From Rhodothermus profundi (GTDB lineage: Bacteria > Bacteroidota > Rhodothermia > Rhodothermales > Rhodothermaceae), in the NCBI RefSeq assembly GCF_900142415.1, contig NZ_FRAU01000002.1, forward strand, positions 62,001 to 126,000: a DNA stretch of 64,000 nucleotides, in the 5' to 3' direction. Each line of letters begins with the position of its first letter. The stretch's first letter is position 1. Below, piece by piece: positions 1-6,853 of this stretch. The notes under the pieces were generated by a model. It ran no database searches, had not been told where the DNA came from, and saw only the letters and a list, made by a program, of their open reading frames with translations. The translations under genes were made by a program, and so were the position numbers.

Positions 1-856
1 CTTCGATCCACTTGACCGGCTTACCCAGCAGCACGGAAGCCGCGATCGCGATGACATAGCCGGGATAGATGGGCACCTTGCCGCCGAAGCCTCCTCCGAT
101 GTCGGGGGCAATAACCCGAATTTTTTCTTCCGACAGACCTACGTGGCCAGCAACCAGAGCAAGGGCCGTGCGCACCACATGCGGCGCCTGGGTGGTCATG
201 TAAACGGTGAGCTTGCCCTCGACGGGGTCATAGTCGGCCACGCAGCCGCACGTTTCGATGGAGGCTACATGAATGCGTGGGATGTAAAGCTGTTGTTTGA
301 CTACAACATCCGCTTCCTGAAATGCGCGTTCGGTAGCCTCCCGGTCCCCGATTTCCCAGTGCCAGATGTGATTGTCCGTTTTTCCCTTGTCGGTGCGGAG
401 CACAGGCGCATCGGGCTCTAGTGCCCGGAACGGATCAATAACCGGCTCCAGGGGCTCATATTCAACTTCGATAGCTTCGACAGCGTCGGCGGCTATGTAA
501 CGGTCTGTAGCGATGACGGCGGCCACTTCTTGCGCCTGGTACATGACGCGGTCGGTGGGCAGGACCATCTGCGTGTCGCCCATCAGGGTGGGCATCCAGT
601 GCAGGTTGTATTTTTCCAAGTCTTTGCCCGTAATGACCGCCACAACGCCCTCCATGGCCAGCGCCCGCTCTGCATTGATGTTTTTGATGCGGGCATGGGC
701 AAAGGGGCTACGGACAATGTCCATGTAGAGCATGCCAGGCAGCTTGATGTCGTCCACGTAGCGCCCTTTACCGAACAGAAAGCGGGCATCTTCCTTACGC
801 TTCATGCGATGCCCCATGCCGCAGATTGTAGGGGGCGTCCGGACTTCGGTTTCCAT
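1..856 (-). CDS. coxL: Aerobic CO dehydrogenase large subunit CoxL (3' end outside window)
   Basis: Molybdopterin-binding catalytic subunit of aerobic carbon monoxide dehydrogenase, which oxidises CO to CO2 on the cytoplasmic side. About 285 N-terminal residues are visible, starting at the ATG at 856 (METEVRTPP), 34 nt after coxS. The visible part contains RKEDARFLFGKGRYVDD, RSPFAHARI, YEPLEPVIDPF, APDIGGGFGGK and the final PVKWIE. These resemble the N-terminal half of known CoxL proteins more than generic xanthine dehydrogenases. The active-site loop that separates form I (AYRCSFR) from form II lies beyond the window edge, but the M-S-L gene order is the form I order. The gene is open at the left edge and so is partial only because of the window. 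Confidence 0.88.
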   Translation of the reverse strand, partial: METEVRTPPTICGMGHRMKRKEDARFLFGKGRYVDDIKLPGMLYMDIVRSPFAHARIKNINAERALAMEGVVAVITGKDLEKYNLHWMPTLMGDTQMVLPTDRVMYQAQEVAAVIATDRYIAADAVEAIEVEYEPLEPVIDPFRALEPDAPVLRTDKGKTDNHIWHWEIGDREATERAFQEADVVVKQQLYIPRIHVASIETCGCVADYDPVEGKLTVYMTTQAPHVVRTALALVAGHVGLSEEKIRVIAPDIGGGFGGKVPIYPGYVIAIAASVLLGKPVKWIE

Positions 857-890
857 GGTTGTTCAGCGGTTGGGTGGTTGGCAGGAGGGT

Positions 891-1394
891 TCAGGAGCTG
901 GCCGTGGTCTGCTCGCGCTCGCGCAGTTTGCGCGCCGCATACTGGATGGCCTTTACGATGTTGACGTAGCCGGTGCAGCGGCACAGGTTGCCCGAAATAC
1001 CCCAGCGGATTTCATCTTCGGTGGGGTCGGGGTTTTTAGCCAGCAACTCGGCGGCACGCATGATCATACCCGGGGTGCAATAGCCGCACTGCAGTCCATG
1101 CTCCACATGAAACCCTTCTTGGAGAGGATGCATCTGGCCGTTTTCGGCCATGCCTTCGATGGTCTTGATGGTAGCGCCGTCGGCCTGCACGGTCAGCACC
1201 GTGCAGGATTTGACAGCCCGGCCGTTCATCAGCACGGTGCAGGCGCCGCAGTGCGTCGTGTCGCAGCCAATATGCGTGCCGGTCAGGTTCAGATGCTCTC
1301 GTAGAAAGTGCACCAGCAACAGCCGGGGCTCTACTTCGGCCGTATGCGTTGTGCCGTTGACCGTGAGGGTTACTGTTACGGTTTGCTTTGCCAT
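891..1394 (-). CDS. coxS: Aerobic CO dehydrogenase small subunit, [2Fe-2S] protein
   Basis: Iron-sulfur subunit of 167 aa that passes electrons from the molybdenum site of CoxL to the FAD of CoxM. An N-terminal plant-ferredoxin-type cluster is ligated by Cys44, Cys49, Cys52 and Cys64 (CDTTHCGAC and a later SC). A C-terminal helical domain carries the second cluster, with Cys103 and Cys106 (QCGYCTPG) and Cys138 and Cys140 (LCRCTGY). All eight ligands are present and the length is normal. The start at 1394 lies 3 nt after the coxM stop, so the genes are probably co-transcribed and translationally coupled. A xanthine dehydrogenase family small subunit is the only real alternative; the adjacent CoxL makes CoxS more likely. 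Confidence 0.92.
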   Translation of the reverse strand: MAKQTVTVTLTVNGTTHTAEVEPRLLLVHFLREHLNLTGTHIGCDTTHCGACTVLMNGRAVKSCTVLTVQADGATIKTIEGMAENGQMHPLQEGFHVEHGLQCGYCTPGMIMRAAELLAKNPDPTEDEIRWGISGNLCRCTGYVNIVKAIQYAARKLREREQTTASS

Positions 1395-1397
1395 GGC

Positions 1398-2272
1398 TTA
1401 TTGACCTCCCTGGGCTCGCTCAAGGGCTCGACGAAAAGCGCGGCGGGTAAGCTCCCGCACCATTGCGCGTTTATATTCGGCCGAACCGCGCAGGTCCGAC
1501 CGGGGGTTGCAATCTTCTGCGGCCATTTGTGCCGCTTCGTCGATGCGCTCTGGCGTAGGATGCTGACCCTTCAGGTGGGCGCAGGAGCGGGCGGCAAAAA
1601 GGGGCACGTGGGCGACGTTTGTCAGGCCGATTCCTACGTAGCTCAGCGTGCCGTCTTCGGCCAGCGAAAGCTGCACGGCCACGGCCGCTGTGGCATAGTC
1701 GCCCACTTTTCGTTCCAGCTTCTCATAGGCGCCCCCGCTTCGTGGCGGGGCGTCGGGATACGGATGGCCGTGAGGATTTCGTCCGGTTCCAGCGCCGTGG
1801 TGTAGAAGTCCAGGAAGAACTCCCGGGCCGGGATGGTGCGCTCGCCACGTGGCCCGACCACGACAAGCTGTGCGTCATAGGCCATCATGGTGGCGGGGTG
1901 GTCGTTGCCGGGGTCGCCATGGGCCAGGTTGCCACCGACTGTGCCCATGTTGCGCACCTGCGGATCAGCAATCCAGCGCGTCGTCTCGTAGAGGAGCGGG
2001 TACTTTTCGCGGATCAGCGGATGCTCTTCGAGCACGACTTCCCGGACCATGGCCCCGATATGCAGATATCCGTCTTCTTCCCGAATATCGTCCAGGCCGG
2101 GTATGCGCCGCAGGTCGATGAGCACTTCAGGCTCCAGGAGACGAAGCTTCATCATGGGCAGCAGGCTGTGGCCTCCGGCCAGTATCTTGGCAGTCGGGCC
2201 ATGTTGCTGCAGGAGTGCAAGCGCTTCCTCCAGGCTGGTGGGAGCTGCATACGTGAATGGTGGCGGAATCAT
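1398..2272 (-). pseudogene. coxM: CO dehydrogenase FAD-binding medium subunit CoxM, with a frameshift
   Basis: FAD-binding subunit that hands electrons from CoxS to the quinone pool. The N-terminal part (2272 down to about 1735) reads MIPPPFTYAAPTSLEEALAL, with the FAD signatures AGGHSLLPMMKLR and TVGGNLAHGDPGND. The C-terminal part continues in another frame from about 1735 to 1398, with GAYEKLERKVGDYATAAVAV. The switch lies at a run of four G at 1747-1750 on the plus strand. One extra base there would give an uninterrupted protein reading IPTPPPRSGGAYEKLERKVG. Without it, the first frame ends at 1643 with 209 aa and loses the C-terminal CODH domain. Either the allele is broken or the sequence has a homopolymer error. 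The 150 nt upstream hold a TATAAT-like box (plus-strand 2320-2325) but no convincing -35. Confidence 0.82.
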
Positions 2273-2425
2273 TGCTTCCCGGGGCTGGTGAGCACAAACG
2301 TTGAAGCCTTATTCAAGAAATTATAAATAATCGATTGGCTATGCTTGTTGCAACAGAAGAGAAAAGGGTGGGCTGGACGGAATTGTAACGATCTCGTAAC
2401 GTGATCAGGGGATCTGACGGGCCAC

Positions 2426-2450
2426 AAAAAAACCCGTGCCGAGGCACGGG
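2426..2450 (-). terminator. Rho-independent terminator after tRNA-Val
   Basis: On the minus strand, a GC-rich hairpin (CCCGTGC paired with GCACGGG, 4-nt loop) is followed by seven T. It lies 27 nt downstream of the tRNA-Val 3' end and faces the right way to end that transcript. Confidence 0.8.
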
Positions 2451-2477
2451 GCAGCAAGGAGGGCACCATGAAACGGG

Positions 2478-2552
2478 TGGGCGGTACTGGACTCGAACCA
2501 GTGACCTCCTGCTTGTAAGGCAGGCGCTCTAAACCTGCTGAGCTAACCGCCC
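2478..2552 (-). tRNA. tRNA-Val (anticodon UAC)
   Basis: A full cloverleaf is visible on the minus strand: acceptor GGGCGGT/ACCGCCC, D arm GCTC/GAGC, anticodon stem CCTGC/GCAGG with loop CTTACAA giving UAC, and T arm ACTGG/CCAGT with loop TTCGAGT. Length is 75 nt including discriminator A. The 3' CCA is not encoded. Confidence 0.93.
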
Positions 2553-2558
2553 GGCATG

Positions 2559-2608
2559 AAAAAAGCGATTGCCGCGCCCGGCGTTCGGGTGGCAATCGCC
2601 GCTTTTTT
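2559..2608 (-). terminator. Terminator between the two tRNA genes
   Basis: A 9-bp perfect stem (GCGATTGCC and GGCAATCGC) is flanked by A6 on one side and T6 on the other. On the minus strand it ends in six T just after tRNA-Gly. It appears to separate the two tRNAs into individual transcripts, although read-through to tRNA-Val is possible. The symmetric A and T tracts could make it bidirectional. Confidence 0.7.
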
Positions 2609-2612
2609 GCAG

Positions 2613-2685
2613 AGCGGAAGACGGGACTCGAACCCGCGACCCTCAGCTTGGGAAGCTGATGCTCTACCAACTGAGCTACTTCCGC
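2613..2685 (-). tRNA. tRNA-Gly (anticodon CCC)
   Basis: Cloverleaf on the minus strand: acceptor GCGGAAG/CTTCCGC, D arm GCTC/GAGC, anticodon stem TCAGC/GCTGA with loop TTCCCAA giving CCC, and T arm GCGGG/CCCGT with loop TTCGAGT. Length is 73 nt with discriminator U, as is usual for tRNA-Gly. The CCA end is not encoded. Confidence 0.93.
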
Positions 2686-2722
2686 TCATTCATTGCCGGC
2701 TCTTCGGGCACAGGCAATTTTT

Positions 2723-2751
2723 ATTTTAACATCGACCATCGGCGCTGTCAA
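2723..2751 (-). promoter_or_regulatory. Sigma70-like promoter of the tRNA genes
   Basis: On the minus strand, TTGACA (2751-2746) is followed after exactly 17 nt by TAAAAT (2728-2723). This is a near-consensus housekeeping promoter about 38 nt upstream of the tRNA-Gly 5' end. Confidence 0.75.
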
Positions 2752-2909
2752 GAGCTCCTGTACCCTGAGTTGCCGGCGCCGCAACACATCCAGCCTCTTC
2801 TATCGCTCAATCCCTTGTCTAGGTTCCACGCAACCTGACTGGCGGGTGGGCGTTTCAGCAGCCGTTTTTGAGGGAAAAGAGCTTTTGCAGCAATAGACTC
2901 GAACGAGCT

Positions 2910-3068
2910 ATGCCCAAGCGTACGTATCAGCCAAGCCGCCGCAAACGCCTGAACACGCACGGATTCCGGGCTCGGATGAAAACCAAAGATGGGCGCAAAA
3001 TCCTGGCGCGCCGTCGCAAGAAAGGTCGCAAGAGCTTAACGGTCAGCGACCGGATGTCGGGCAAGTGA
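2910..3068 (+). CDS. rpmH: Ribosomal protein bL34
   Basis: Small basic protein of the large ribosomal subunit, 52 aa. It begins [13 protein letters not shown], the invariant L34 N-terminus, and contains HGFRARM and GRKILARRR. The ATG at 2910 is chosen because it gives the family N-terminus; an in-frame upstream extension to 2868 is not conserved. It lies 13 nt before rnpA. The rpmH-rnpA-yidC-mnmE order is the classical origin-proximal arrangement, here without dnaA alongside. Confidence 0.97.
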   Translation: MPKRTYQPSRRKRLNTHGFRARMKTKDGRKILARRRKKGRKSLTVSDRMSGK

Positions 3069-3081
3069 GCCAGTTATCAGG

Positions 3082-3543
3082 GTGGCGGCACTGCAGGAGC
3101 AGGCACTTTCCGGAGGCGGACCGCGAGGCACGAACCGATTGCCGCGGGCTTTCCGATTGCGGCGTCAGCGGCTCATTCGGCCGTTGTTCGACCGCTCGCG
3201 GACTGATGTCGGAACGATAGCTAAAGGATGCGTGCGGTTGCTCTACCGCATTGTGCCGCGATGCGAGGTGGGGGTTAACGTGCCCGTGCAGGTGGGCTTT
3301 TCGGCTGGCCGACAGGCCCGGCGCGCGGTCGTGCGCAATCGTATCCGTCGTCTGCTCCGGGAAACCTATCGCCTGCACCAACATCCCCTGGTGGCCTTGT
3401 TTCGCAATCGGTCCGACACGCTTACGCTGATGATTCTTTACCGAGCCGATCCGGCCGCTGCACGCGAGTGCATTCGACGCGACCTCCCCAGAGCGCTGCA
3501 ACGCCTTACGGAACAGCTCAAAAACACGTTACTTGAAGGCTGA
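3082..3543 (+). CDS. rnpA: Ribonuclease P protein component
   Basis: Protein cofactor of RNase P, which binds the catalytic RNA and helps cut the 5' leader from pre-tRNA. 153 aa. The RnpA signature is clear in RRAVVRNRIRRLLRETYR (about residues 80-97), preceded by a variable N-terminal region. The start is GTG at 3082, closely following rpmH. No yidD-like reading frame lies between rnpA and yidC, where many bacteria have one. The RNase P RNA gene was not found in the window. Confidence 0.92.
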   Translation: MAALQEQALSGGGPRGTNRLPRAFRLRRQRLIRPLFDRSRTDVGTIAKGCVRLLYRIVPRCEVGVNVPVQVGFSAGRQARRAVVRNRIRRLLRETYRLHQHPLVALFRNRSDTLTLMILYRADPAAARECIRRDLPRALQRLTEQLKNTLLEG

Positions 3544-3618
3544 ACGGAGGCGGAACAGCACTCCGTCCGGTCCGTATCCTGCTCCGTTTTGACCAGGAGG
3601 ATTAGCTGGAGCCCTACC

Positions 3619-5442
3619 GTGGATCGCAACGTTGTCATTGCTACGATTCTGACGGCGCTGATCATGTTCGTCTGGCTGTGGTGGCTGGCGCCGCCGCCTC
3701 CACCGCCGACAACCGCAGCGCTTGACACCTTGCAGGAGGAAGCAGGACCGCAGGAAGTGCTGGCAGGAGAGGACGCTTCACCTGCTACGCAGGAGCCGCT
3801 GCTGGCTGGACCGTTGCATGACACGTTGTTCGCTGCTGCCCAGAACGGACAGGCGCGCATTATTACCATAGAGACCAATCTCTACGAGGCGCAGCTTTCC
3901 ACGAAGGGCGCTACGCTCACCTCTCTGCGGCTCAAAAAGTATCGGCAGTATGACTTTGAGACGCCCGTTCAGCTTATTGATACTACCAAGCCAGGTGCGC
4001 TAAGCCTCGTCTTTACAACACCTGCCAACCATCTGGTCGATACGCGGGCGTTGTATTTCCAGACCAATGTCGCGGCAGATACGCTTCGCGTAACGGAGAG
4101 CCCGGTTGAGGTGGCCTTCGAAGTACCTGTAGGGGCTGGTCGCATTCGTCAGGTTTACACCTTTGCGCCGGATGATTATGAGGTGAAACTCCGCGTCGAG
4201 CAGGTCGGGGCCGCTACGTTTAGCACCATTGAAGGGTACGAGCTGGTCTGGAACGGAGGGGTACCGTTTGCTGAGCGCGATCGCGACGATGAGGCGCGGC
4301 ACAGTGGGGCTTTTGCGCGTAGCGGAGGCGAACTGGAAAAGATCACCCTGGATCGGCATCGCACAGAGGAAAAACGTCTGGCCGGGCAGGTCGACTGGGT
4401 AGCCGTCAAAAACAAGTTCTTTACGGCTGTAATAATTCCCTCCGGAGAAACACGGGGAGCAGAGCTGGTCGGCGAGCGGCTGGGCGATCCGGAAGAACCT
4501 TTCTACTGGGAGGATTATGCAGCCCGGCTCCTGATGCCCCGGCCCGAGGACGGGCAGGTGGATGAATTCCGGCTCTACTTGGGGCCCATGGAATACTTCC
4601 GGCTGGCTCGCTATGATCTGGGCCTGTACGACATGGTCGATTACGGTTGGGATGCCTTTGAGTGGATGACCCGGCCGCTGGCCAAGTTTGTTTTTATTCC
4701 GCTTTTTACCCTGCTGGGTCGCCTGCTGGGCAACTATGGGCTGGCCATCATTCTCTTTGCCCTGCTTGTCAAGATTGCGCTCTATCCGCTTACGCGCGCA
4801 TCCTTCCGCAACATGGCACGGATGCGGGAGCTGCAGCCTGAGCTGGAAGCGATCCGCGAAAAGTACGCGGACAATCCGCAAAAGCAGCAGGAAGCCATGA
4901 TGAAGCTCTATCGGGAGAAAAAGATCAATCCGCTGGGCGGATGTCTCCCGATGCTGCTGCAGTGGCCCGTGCTGATTGCGCTCTGGCAGTACTTTCAGCA
5001 GTCCCTTATCGTGCGCCAGCAGGCGTTCCTCTGGGCTCAGGACCTCTCGGCTCCTGACCCCATTTTGCACCTTCCCTTCAAGATTCCGCTGTATGGGGAT
5101 TTTGTGGCCGGATTCACGTTGCTGATGGGCCTTTCCATGATTATTCAGATGCGGATTCAATCGGCCTCAGCACCGTCGAATCCACAAACGAAGATCCTGA
5201 CCTATATCTTTCCCATTTTCATCTTTGCGATTTTCAATCGGCTTTCCTCGGCCCTGAACCTTTACTATCTCTGCTACAACATCTTTTCGGCTATTCAGCA
5301 GTTCTTTATCAATCGCGCCTTAGAGAAAGAAAAGGCCCGGGCTGCAGTCGATGGCCAGGGAGACCGCCGGGCTGCCCAGAAAGTAACGCGTAAGGCAACC
5401 AAAAAGCAGGGCCACAAGAAAAAAGTGCGTAGCCGTCGGTAG
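3619..5442 (+). CDS. yidC: Membrane protein insertase YidC
   Basis: Inserts and folds inner-membrane proteins, alone or with Sec. About 607 aa from the GTG at 3619 (VDRNVVIATILTALIMFVW). This start matches the MDRN-type N-terminus of the family; the frame also opens at a TTG at 3589, but an AGGAGG at 3595-3600 sits inside that extension. The protein has an N-terminal anchor, a proline-rich linker, a large periplasmic beta domain, and a conserved C-terminal core (NYGLAIILFALLVKIALYPL, then MLLQWPVLIALWQYF). It ends in a strongly basic Lys/Arg tail, which in related proteins binds the ribosome. It follows rnpA and precedes mnmE by about 20 nt. Confidence 0.95.
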   Translation: MDRNVVIATILTALIMFVWLWWLAPPPPPPTTAALDTLQEEAGPQEVLAGEDASPATQEPLLAGPLHDTLFAAAQNGQARIITIETNLYEAQLSTKGATLTSLRLKKYRQYDFETPVQLIDTTKPGALSLVFTTPANHLVDTRALYFQTNVAADTLRVTESPVEVAFEVPVGAGRIRQVYTFAPDDYEVKLRVEQVGAATFSTIEGYELVWNGGVPFAERDRDDEARHSGAFARSGGELEKITLDRHRTEEKRLAGQVDWVAVKNKFFTAVIIPSGETRGAELVGERLGDPEEPFYWEDYAARLLMPRPEDGQVDEFRLYLGPMEYFRLARYDLGLYDMVDYGWDAFEWMTRPLAKFVFIPLFTLLGRLLGNYGLAIILFALLVKIALYPLTRASFRNMARMRELQPELEAIREKYADNPQKQQEAMMKLYREKKINPLGGCLPMLLQWPVLIALWQYFQQSLIVRQQAFLWAQDLSAPDPILHLPFKIPLYGDFVAGFTLLMGLSMIIQMRIQSASAPSNPQTKILTYIFPIFIFAIFNRLSSALNLYYLCYNIFSAIQQFFINRALEKEKARAAVDGQGDRRAAQKVTRKATKKQGHKKKVRSRR

Positions 5443-5463
5443 CCTGCGGTAGGTGGGGTGATG

Positions 5464-6849
5464 ATGCGGCGAGGCGACACGATTGCAGCTATTGCTACCG
5501 CCCGCGGACGGGCTGCTCTGGCGATCGTGCGCCTGTCCGGTCCGGATGCCTGCCGGATTGCGGCTGCCTGCTTTCAGGGAGCTGATCTCCAGACCGTGCC
5601 TTCGCATACGGCGCACTTCGGGTATGTGGTAGGTCCGGAGGGCACACCTATCGATCAAGTGGTAGCTACCGTCTTTCGGGCACCGCGCTCCTACACGGGC
5701 GAAGACATCGTAGAACTGACCTGTCATGGAGGAGACCTGGCGCCTCAGCTCATTTTAGAAACGCTCCTGCATCACGGCGCGCGGCTGGCCGAACCCGGTG
5801 AGTTTACGCTCCGGGCCTTTCTGAATGGCAAGCTTGACCTGGCGCAGGCTGAGGCGGTAGCCGACTTGATTCACGCCGGTTCAACGCGAGCGCATCGCGT
5901 ATCGCTGGCCCATCTTCAGGGACGGTATTCAGAGCAGTTGCAGCGCCTGCGTAGCGACCTGCTGGAACTGTGCGCCTATGTGGAGCTGGAGCTGGATTTC
6001 TCCGAGGAAGATGTGGAGTTTGCCGACCGTGCCCAGCTTGAAGCCTTGCTGGATCGCACGGAGCGCCTGCTTGATGAGCTGTTGCGTTCCTACCGGTTGG
6101 GCGAGCTCCTCCGTGATGGCGTGCGCGTGGTGATTGGCGGACGACCGAACGCGGGCAAATCGACGCTGCTCAACGCACTACTGGGACAAGACCGCGCCAT
6201 CGTTAGTCCCCTGCCCGGTACCACGCGCGACCAGATCGAAGCCGAAGCGGAAATCGAAGGGCTGCGCTTTCGGTTTGTCGACACCGCCGGACTCCGCACC
6301 ACGGCCGATCAAATCGAAGCAGAAGGCGTGCGCCGGGCCCAGCAGGCTATTTCAAACGCCGATGTCCTTGTGTATGTGTTTGATCTGACAGTGGGGTTGG
6401 ATCCTGAAGAAACAGCTTACCTGAAGCAGTTGCAGGCGGAGCAGCCAACCCTTCCGGTTATCGTGGTGGGCAACAAGCGGGATCTCTTGGAAGAGGAGCC
6501 GGCGCTACCGGCGCTGGACGGACCGGCACTGACGCTTTCGGCCCGGCAGGCACGCGCAGACGCTACCCAACTGCAACCGCTTATTCAGGCGTTGGTGACG
6601 GCTGTAACGGCTGACCTGGCCAGCATGGAAGACTCAGCCGTTGTAATGAACCAGCGACACCGCCAGCATCTGGCCCGTGCGCGCGAGGCGGTGCAGGCGG
6701 CTCGTGCTGCGCTGAATCAGGGCGTCGGGGGGGATTTGCTGGCACTGGAGCTCCGCCGGGCGCTCCACGAACTGGGAGCCATCACCGGCGAGATCACCAC
6801 GGAGGATGTGCTTGATCAGATCTTCTCCCGTTTCTGCATCGGCAAATAG
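5464..6849 (+). CDS. mnmE: tRNA modification GTPase MnmE
   Basis: K+-stimulated GTPase that, with MnmG, installs the carboxymethylaminomethyl group on wobble U34 of certain tRNAs. 461 aa from the ATG at 5464; two further in-frame starts lie just upstream (ATG 5461, GTG 5458). It has an N-terminal formyl-THF-binding domain (DTIAAIATA, SYTGEDIVE, GEFTLRAFLNGKLDL), an inserted G domain with P-loop GRPNAGKST near 226-234, DTAGLR and NKRD, and the conserved C-terminal Cys-Ile-Gly-Lys that completes the active site. Its partner mnmG is at 11923. Confidence 0.97.
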   Translation: MRRGDTIAAIATARGRAALAIVRLSGPDACRIAAACFQGADLQTVPSHTAHFGYVVGPEGTPIDQVVATVFRAPRSYTGEDIVELTCHGGDLAPQLILETLLHHGARLAEPGEFTLRAFLNGKLDLAQAEAVADLIHAGSTRAHRVSLAHLQGRYSEQLQRLRSDLLELCAYVELELDFSEEDVEFADRAQLEALLDRTERLLDELLRSYRLGELLRDGVRVVIGGRPNAGKSTLLNALLGQDRAIVSPLPGTTRDQIEAEAEIEGLRFRFVDTAGLRTTADQIEAEGVRRAQQAISNADVLVYVFDLTVGLDPEETAYLKQLQAEQPTLPVIVVGNKRDLLEEEPALPALDGPALTLSARQARADATQLQPLIQALVTAVTADLASMEDSAVVMNQRHRQHLARAREAVQAARAALNQGVGGDLLALELRRALHELGAITGEITTEDVLDQIFSRFCIGK

Positions 6850-6853
6850 GAGG

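Noticed and set aside
1735-1760. Programmed frameshift in coxM
   Set aside because: There is no slippery heptamer or strong downstream structure evident, and CoxM proteins are not known to need a shift; an indel is simpler.
4000-5160. 386-codon open frame on the minus strand inside yidC
   Set aside because: It lies wholly in antisense to a clear yidC, has no family signature, and results from the GC-rich codon use of the real gene.
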